Source of the DNA: Pseudomonadota bacterium
GTDB taxonomy: Bacteria; Desulfobacterota; Desulfuromonadia; Geobacterales; Pseudopelobacteraceae
Direction: 5' to 3'
Length of the DNA stretch: 46,937 bases
NCBI GenBank assembly: GCA_019352135.1
Contig: JABBNX010000005.1
Coordinates: 12,727 to 59,663 of the forward strand
Made by a program: the position numbers and the translations under genes. Under the pieces are notes generated by a model. It made no database searches. It was not told the origin of the DNA and worked only from the letters and a program-made list of their open reading frames with translations. Shown here one piece after another: positions 40,506-46,937 of this stretch (the stretch's first letter is position 1; each line of letters opens with the position of its first letter).

Positions 40506-42669
40506 ATGAATTGGATTTGCCCTATGGATTATGCAAAGACACCTCTCCTGAGCCAATGGGGTGAGCTCTATGTACCGCACGAGTCTGATATTGACGGGAT
40601 CCGGGATCTTCAGGGCAAAACGGTAGCCGTAATGAAGGGGGACTTTAATGCTGCAGGTCTCATGGATCTGGCCCAAAAAATCGGCGTCAGTTGCCGGTAT
40701 GTAGAAGTTCCCGGCTTTGAAGAGGTATTTAAGGATGTAGCAGAAAAAAAATTCGATGCCGGCGTAGTTAGCAACGTCTTTGGCGTGCCGAAGCAGCATG
40801 AATATCGCCTTCGCCCCACCGGTATCGTGTTCAGCCCGTTTGATGTTTTCTTTACTGTTGCGAAGGGAAAGAATCAGGATCTGCTGGCACTCCTGGACGG
40901 TTATCTGGACAAATGGCGACACCAGAAGGATTCGGTCTACAACAGCACTCGCCAGAAATGGTCTCACGGCAGCAACGGTACACTGAATGTCATTCCGCGC
41001 TGGGTGATAACGTCAACCGTTGTGCTTGCCGCGCTGGGTGCTTGGCGCCCTTGTCTTTATCCTGCTGCTCAAGAGACAGGTGCGCCGCGCCACGGAGGAT
41101 ATCAGGCAACAGGAAGAAGGTTTGCGGAAAAGTTCGGCAATGGTTAAGCTTTTGCTGGATTCCACGGCAGAGGCAATCTATGGTCTGGACACTGACGGTA
41201 ATTGTACCTTTTGCAATGCCGCCTGCCTCAGGATGTTGGGGTACGAACAGCCGGAGCAATTGCTGGGCAGAAACATCCATGAACTTATTCATCACACTCA
41301 TGGCGACGGCACATCGTCTGAAGTCGGCGAGTGCCTCATTGCAGCGGCTTTGCGCCAGGGTGAGGAGATACACGCGGATGACGAGGTGCTGTGGCGGGCT
41401 GATGGCACCAGTTTTGCGTCTGAATACTGGGCGCATCCCGTGCGCCGGGATGGGAAGATCATCGGGTCGGTTGTGACGTTTCTGGATATCACTGAACGGA
41501 AGCGGATGGAAGAGGCCCAGAACTTCATCTTTCAGTGCGGGCTCCGCTATGCCGGAGAAGATTTTTTCGAGTCGTTGGCAATGTTCCTGGCTCAGAGCCT
41601 TGACATGGACTATGTATGTATTGACAGCCTTCATGGCGACGGTCTGAACGCACAGACAGTGGCGATCTATTATGATGGCAAGTTTGAGGACAATGTGCAG
41701 TATGCCCTCAAAGACACACCCTGCGGTGATGTGGTTGGAAATACTATCTGCTGTTTTCAGCAGGGCGTCCGTAATTTGTTCCCTCAGGACACGGCGCTTC
41801 AGGAAATGCTGGCCGAAAGCTATGTTGGTACCACCTTGTGGAGTTTTGACGGGAAACCGATCGGCCTGATCGCGGTTATCGGGCGACAAACATTAAAAGA
41901 CCCCCGTCAGGCTGAAGCTGTGCTGAAACTGGTATCGGTGCGTGCGGCCGGTGAACTGGAACGCAAGCAGGCGGAAAAAAAACTTCAGGATAAAAACAGA
42001 GAGTTGGAGCGTTTCACCTACACCGTTTCACACGATCTGAAGAGTCCGCTGATAACTATCCAGAGTTATGCCGGTATGATCAGACAGGATATGGAGACCG
42101 GAAATCACGAACGTGCCAAGGGTGACATAAAGAGGATTGAGGATGCGGCCGAAAAGATGACTAATCTTCTCAACGACCTCCTGGAGCTTTCCCGCATCGG
42201 CAAGCAGATGAACCCAACGTCTTTGGTTGATATGAGACTCCTGGTAACCAATGTCCTGTCCCAGTTGGTCGGGCCTCTCAAGCAGCGACTGGTGGAGGTT
42301 GTGGTGCAACCAGACCTTCCTGCTGTTTACGGCGATCATCGCCGCATTGCCGAGGCGTTGCAGAACCTGGTGGAAAACGCCGTAAAATATATGGGCGATC
42401 AACCTGTGCCACGTGTTGAGATCGGCTGCCGACAAAACGATACCGAGGTGGTGTTTTTTGTCGGTGATAACGGCCAAGGCATTGACCTGCGCCACCACGA
42501 AGATATCTTTGGCCTGTTCAACAAGTTGGATGCCAAAAGCGAAGGTACAGGTGTCGGTCTGACGCTGGTAAAACGGATCATAGAACTGCATGGCGGCAGG
42601 GTCTGGGTTGAGTCGGAAGGGGGCGGGATGGGGAGCAGGTTCTGCTTTACGTTACCATTGCATGCCTGA
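40506..42669 (+). pseudogene. 5'-truncated, frameshifted sensor histidine kinase (substrate-binding-protein-like sensor, TM, PAS, GAF, HisKA, HATPase)
   Basis: ORF 40506-41147 gives a partial SBP-like sensor (GIRDLQGKTVAVMKGD...FDAGVVSNVFG) to TM start VLAALGA; it continues in the +1 frame from 41020 (GALVFILLLKRQVRR...FTYTVSHDLKSPLITIQSYAG). One-base change near 41040. Confidence 0.7.
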
Positions 42670-42682
42670 AAGGGAGTGATGA

Positions 42683-44215
42683 ATGAGCCTTAAAATGAAT
42701 GCAACCTTTGGTGAAAAAATTCGTCACTTCATTCGGCAGGCCGCGTTACCGGTTATGGCCATGGTTATTGTAGCGGTGACCCTCCAATATGCCATATCTG
42801 CTTTCTTCATAAACGACGCCGAGGACAAAGTACATAACCTTCTGCTTTCTCACCGCGGACTTCACCAATATATCCAGAGGGTCATGCACCCTGAATTTTA
42901 CAAGGCCAGGAAGCAGGGCGCTATCGCCTCTGATTATTATTCTCCCGAATTGTTTTCATCCACTTTCATAGTTCGTGTCGATCACGAACTTTACAACGAG
43001 GAACGAAAAAAAGCCGGGCTTCCGGAAATATATTACAAGATGGCCTCAAACAACCCGCGCAATCCGGTCAACAGGGCCGACAAAACCGAGGCTTCGCTAA
43101 TCCGGATGTTCAATGAGAACCGAAATGTTAAAGAGTACCGGAGCATTGTTACCCTTGGTGGCCAAAAGTATCTTTATTACGCTATTCCCTTTATCAAAAC
43201 CAATAAGGACTGTCTCAGATGTCATGGCAAAAGGGAAGACGCACCGCCAGGACTGCAAGCGCTTTACCCCGGTCAGGGCGGTTTTAATGAGAAAGCCGGT
43301 GTTTTCCGTGCAATTGAATCCATTCGAATGCCGATCAGCCAAGAGATATCTACCGCCTATATTTTAACCTGTTCCATTCTGGTTGGAATCGCTGCGCTGC
43401 TGATGCTGTTCTTCTTCAATACCCGACTCAAATCGCTGGTGCAGGCCAAGACAGCAACACTTGAAAAAGAGGCTGAGGAACGGAAAAAACGGGAAGCCGA
43501 CCTCGAAATTAAAAACGCCGAACTGGAGCGCTTCACCTACACTGTTTCTCATGATCTCAAAAGCCCGATCATCACGATCAAAGGGTTTACCGGCTCGCTG
43601 GAAAAAGACCTGGAAAATGGTAACTATGGGCGGATGGCTGGTGATCTGAAACGGGTCAGCGCAGCAGCGGACAAGATGGATAACCTGTTGCGCGACCTGC
43701 TGGAACTCTCAACCATCGGCCGTATTATCCAATCACCCGGTCCGGTAGATATGAATCTGTTAGTGCATGATGTGCTGGAACAGTTGGCCGGGTCTTTAAA
43801 AAACAATGCCATTACTGTTACCGTGCAGTCCGATCTTCCCACGGTTTTCTGCGACCGGCAGCGCCTGGCCGAGGTAGTGCAAAACCTGGTTGAAAATGCG
43901 ATCCGTTACCGGGGGGATCGGATTGATCCGCAGATACGTTTCGGCATGAGGGAAGGCGACGGTAAACATATTTTCTTTGTGCAGGACAACGGTATTGGCA
44001 TTGATAAAAAATATCATCACAATATCTTCGGTCTGTTCAACAAACTTGACCCAAAAAGTAACGGGACCGGCATCGGGCTGGCGCTGGTCAAGCGCATTGT
44101 CGAGGTGCATGGCGGCAAGGTCTGGGTAGAGTCGGATGGGGAAGGCAGAGGTAGTACGTTCTGTTTTACGTTAGCTCAACAAAATGACGCTATAAGGAAG
44201 GATAGTACATCATGA
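42683..44215 (+). CDS. Sensor histidine kinase with DUF3365/Tll0287-like haem-binding sensor
   Basis: N-terminal TM, CxxCH motif NKDCLRCHGKREDAPPGLQALYPGQGGFNEKAGVFRA, second TM, FTYTVSHDLKSPIITIKGFTGSLEKDLE, GTGIGLALVKRIVEVHGG. Confidence 0.85.
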   Translation: MSLKMNATFGEKIRHFIRQAALPVMAMVIVAVTLQYAISAFFINDAEDKVHNLLLSHRGLHQYIQRVMHPEFYKARKQGAIASDYYSPELFSSTFIVRVDHELYNEERKKAGLPEIYYKMASNNPRNPVNRADKTEASLIRMFNENRNVKEYRSIVTLGGQKYLYYAIPFIKTNKDCLRCHGKREDAPPGLQALYPGQGGFNEKAGVFRAIESIRMPISQEISTAYILTCSILVGIAALLMLFFFNTRLKSLVQAKTATLEKEAEERKKREADLEIKNAELERFTYTVSHDLKSPIITIKGFTGSLEKDLENGNYGRMAGDLKRVSAAADKMDNLLRDLLELSTIGRIIQSPGPVDMNLLVHDVLEQLAGSLKNNAITVTVQSDLPTVFCDRQRLAEVVQNLVENAIRYRGDRIDPQIRFGMREGDGKHIFFVQDNGIGIDKKYHHNIFGLFNKLDPKSNGTGIGLALVKRIVEVHGGKVWVESDGEGRGSTFCFTLAQQNDAIRKDSTS

Positions 44216-44652
44216 ATGGAGAACCGTTGACGATTTTACTGGTAGAGGACAACCCCGACCATGCCGAATTGGTGATGCGCAATATGGAGGATTTTCAGGT
44301 GGCTAACAAGATCATCCATGTGGAAGATGGCGAGGCTGCGCTTGATTATCTGTGGGGCCGTGGCGAGTATGCAGATCGTAGATCCTTCCCCATACCCCAC
44401 CTGATGCTGCTGGATCTGCGCCTCCCCAAGGTGGACGGCCTGGAAGTGTTAAAAGAGGTCAAAAGCAATGCTGATCTGCGGGCTATGCCAGTGGTGATTT
44501 TGACCACCTCTGATGCCGAACGGGACATGGCGAAAGCGTACAAATTTCACGCCAACAGCTACGTAACCAAGCCGGTGAATTTTGGGGAGTTCAGCAGATT
44601 GTTGAAAGATCTGGGTTTCTACTGGCTGGCCTGGAATAAAAGGCCGTGGTGA
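44212..44652 (+). CDS. Rcp1-like response regulator
   Basis: ILLVEDNPDHAELVMRNMED, HLMLLDLRLPKVDGLEVLKEVKSN, VVILTTSDAERD; 4-bp overlap with the kinase. Confidence 0.93.
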   Translation: MNGEPLTILLVEDNPDHAELVMRNMEDFQVANKIIHVEDGEAALDYLWGRGEYADRRSFPIPHLMLLDLRLPKVDGLEVLKEVKSNADLRAMPVVILTTSDAERDMAKAYKFHANSYVTKPVNFGEFSRLLKDLGFYWLAWNKRPW

Positions 44653-44745
44653 TATTTCGACTCCACCAGGGACCGGAGTTTATTTTTTAATGGGCAGAGT
44701 TGAACCGTAACATCAACGTTTTAATCAACATAAAAGGATTCGCCT

Positions 44746-46692
44746 ATGCTGACAGATAACCCGGCTACTACATCAATTCTGGTTGTCGAAGACGAAGTCA
44801 ATCATGCCGACCTGATTCAAAGATCTTTTGAAGAGATTCCGGGAGTGTATATCCTGGAGATTGTCTCTTCACTGGCGGAAGCCCGCACGGCCATGGAACG
44901 ATGCATACCACATCTTGTCCTGACTGACTATCGGTTGCCGGATGGAGATGGTTGTGAATTGATAGTGGCATCAAAAGGCGCGTGCCCGGTTATCATGATG
45001 ACGTCGCAGGGTAACGAGCAGATAGCCGTTGAAGTGCTGAAGACCGGAGCGCAGGATTATATCGTAAAGTCTGTGGAAACATTCCTGACGTTGCCGCGAA
45101 TCGCACAACGCACCTTGCGTGAATGGGAGATGATACAGGAACGGAAAAAGACGGAAGACAAGTTGAAAAAAAGCGAGGCACGTTTTCGGGCGTTGTTTTC
45201 CGATGCAAGTGACGGTATTTTAATCATAGATTCCAGCGGCAGGTTGCATGATGTCAACGAATCGTTTGCCCGAATGCACGGTTACAGTACACAGGAAATG
45301 CAGCATTTTAACCTGAAAGATCTGGATACACCTGATACGTTTCGACTATTTCCCGAAAGAATGCGCCGCATTTTGTCAGGAGAAAAGCTGGTTTTTGAAC
45401 TGGAACATTTTCATAAGGACGGTCATGCTGTTCCGTTTGAGGTCTCCTCCAGACTAGTCTCGTTCGATGGAGATATATATATTCAGAGCTTTTACCGCGA
45501 CATTGCCGAGCGCAGAAAGACCGAAGAAGAACGCTATAATTTGGAACGGCAGTTTCAGGAAGCACAAAAGTTGGAAAGCCTTGGGATTTTAGCTGGTGGT
45601 ATTGCCCATGACTTTAACAACATCCTGACAATTATTCTCGGTCATTGCTATATGGCCAACGCTGATATTATTTCAGGAGATGAATATAAAGCGTCTTTTA
45701 AACAGATTGAAATCGCCAGTAGTCGTGCCTCCGACTTGTGTCAGCAAATGCTGACATATGCCGGCAAAAACCAGTTGGTACAGACGAATGTAAATACGCG
45801 GCTGCTGATGGATGAGGTTGTGAAAATGCTGCAAGCGGCGATCAAAAAAAACGTGACCATCGAGCTTCGCTTGGAATGTGACGTTCCTGAGATTAAAGCC
45901 GACAGCAGTCAGATCCAGCAGATAATCATGAACCTGATCATAAATGCCGCCGAGTCAATCGGCGATAACAACGGTACTGTCAGAGTCGTTCTTGAAAAAT
46001 CTATTATTGATGAAGATCTAACGGATACTGATCTGTTTGGTACAAAAATAAAGAGTGGCAGTTATGCCTGTGTGGAGGTTACGGATACCGGCTGCGGCAT
46101 GGATGAAAATACACAACAGCGTCTTTTTGAACCATTTTTTACGACTAAATTCACCGGGCGCGGTTTGGGTATGTCGGCAGTACTCGGCATCATAAAATCT
46201 CACCAGGGCTTTATTCAAATGATGAGTAAACCGGGTATGGGGACTACTTTTAAAGTATTTTTCCCATTAATCACATCTACAGATTGTTTTAAGACAATAG
46301 AAACTGAGCCAATCCCATTTGCCCAAACAAATGGCACTATATTGTTGGTGGATGATGAGGAAGTACTTCGTAGCATCGGAGTAACCTTGCTGAAGGCGAT
46401 AGGCTTTTCCGCCATGACCGCACAGCATGGCAGCGAAGCACTTGAGATTTACAGTGAGCGCGGTCATGAAATCGATGCGATTTTGCTGGATCTTGTTATG
46501 CCAAAGATGGGGGGTATTGAAGCTTATCATGAGGTCCGAAAAATTAATTTGACTGTCCCAATTATCATCTGTAGCGGTTACAGTGTTGATTCGGTTGAAA
46601 ACCTCATTGCCAACGATGAATACTTGTTTTTTTTACATAAGCCCTACAAGCCTGAGAAGTTACGAAATATCTTGGTGAGGATTATGAATTAA
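44746..46692 (+). CDS. Hybrid histidine kinase (REC-PAS-HisKA-HATPase-REC)
   Basis: ILVVEDEVNHADLIQ, FNDASDGILII-like PAS, LAGGIAHDFNNILTIILGH, GRGLGMSAVLGIIKSHQG, ILLVDDEEVLRSIG. Confidence 0.9.
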   Translation: MLTDNPATTSILVVEDEVNHADLIQRSFEEIPGVYILEIVSSLAEARTAMERCIPHLVLTDYRLPDGDGCELIVASKGACPVIMMTSQGNEQIAVEVLKTGAQDYIVKSVETFLTLPRIAQRTLREWEMIQERKKTEDKLKKSEARFRALFSDASDGILIIDSSGRLHDVNESFARMHGYSTQEMQHFNLKDLDTPDTFRLFPERMRRILSGEKLVFELEHFHKDGHAVPFEVSSRLVSFDGDIYIQSFYRDIAERRKTEEERYNLERQFQEAQKLESLGILAGGIAHDFNNILTIILGHCYMANADIISGDEYKASFKQIEIASSRASDLCQQMLTYAGKNQLVQTNVNTRLLMDEVVKMLQAAIKKNVTIELRLECDVPEIKADSSQIQQIIMNLIINAAESIGDNNGTVRVVLEKSIIDEDLTDTDLFGTKIKSGSYACVEVTDTGCGMDENTQQRLFEPFFTTKFTGRGLGMSAVLGIIKSHQGFIQMMSKPGMGTTFKVFFPLITSTDCFKTIETEPIPFAQTNGTILLVDDEEVLRSIGVTLLKAIGFSAMTAQHGSEALEIYSERGHEIDAILLDLVMPKMGGIEAYHEVRKINLTVPIIICSGYSVDSVENLIANDEYLFFLHKPYKPEKLRNILVRIMN

Positions 46693-46843
46693 TGGTAATC
46701 GAGCACAACGTGATTGTGGGGAGTCTGACTAACCTTCAAGAGGTATCAAAAACTCTGACATTTCCTCTTTATGTTGGAAAAAGTGTATAATACTTCAGTT
46801 GGGTGTCAACAGATGAGCGGCACATCATCAAGGAGAAAACTGC

Positions 46844-46937
46844 ATGGTAACATCGCCCGGCTCAATGCTGATCACCGGTGCCACTGGCTTCATTGGCAAA
46901 CGTTTGGCCCAAAGACTTGTTAAGGACGGTTTTTCCG
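46844..46937 (+). CDS. NAD-dependent epimerase/dehydratase, 3'-truncated by window edge
   Basis: MVTSPGSMLITGATGFIGKRLAQRLVKDGFS with Rossmann GxxGxxG; RBS aaggag. Confidence 0.8.
   Translation, partial: MVTSPGSMLITGATGFIGKRLAQRLVKDGFS

Noticed and set aside
33636-46692. Possible light-sensing phytochrome system
   Set aside because: Kinase domains resemble the phytochrome type, but no bilin-binding PAS-GAF-PHY photosensor was recognised.
1-46937. CRISPR arrays, tRNA or rRNA genes
   Set aside because: No regularly spaced direct repeats and no recognisable tRNA/rRNA sequence were seen; no covariance-model search was possible.

Overview
The window looks like Deltaproteobacterial (Geobacter-like) chromosome; the lineage is inferred from gene content and style only. 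It falls into four blocks. (A) ~1-27.2 kb: a catabolic island for short-chain or branched acyl-CoAs. It holds an Old Yellow Enzyme/dienoyl-CoA reductase-like C-terminus, a thioesterase, two enoyl-CoA hydratases, two paralogous MerR regulators, a fused B12 acyl-CoA mutase (IcmF-type), thiolase, 3-hydroxyacyl-CoA dehydrogenase, two acyl-CoA dehydrogenases, a two-subunit CoA-transferase and sucCD. It also carries two complete ETF / membrane FeS-oxidoreductase (EMO-like) modules arranged around sucCD. A decayed, internally deleted third copy of the EMO-like gene lies between the two acyl-CoA dehydrogenases. (B) 27.2-33.2 kb, minus strand: a tightly overlapping eight-gene operon of CheW, V4R-like protein, group-3-type NiFe hydrogenase small and large subunits, 2[4Fe-4S] ferredoxin, second V4R-like paralog, hydrogenase maturation protease and a soluble MCP with two tandem signalling-tip-like segments. 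I consider this hydrogenase/chemoreceptor unit the most interesting candidate system. (C) 33.6-41.1 kb: a signalling region rich in gene remains. It includes an intact hybrid kinase, a TetR regulator, a truncated HDOD gene with an in-frame stop, a response regulator-kinase, a decayed 4HB-type MCP 5' fragment, a hairpin-rich element, and a second copy of the tetR 5' end plus promoter joined to a truncated, frameshifted sensor kinase. (D) 41-46.7 kb: phytochrome-type kinases, one with a CxxCH haem-type sensor, an Rcp1-like response regulator, a RR-PAS-HK-REC hybrid kinase, and the start of an epimerase. No rRNA, tRNA or CRISPR was recognised. All family assignments come from reading motifs; no database search was run.
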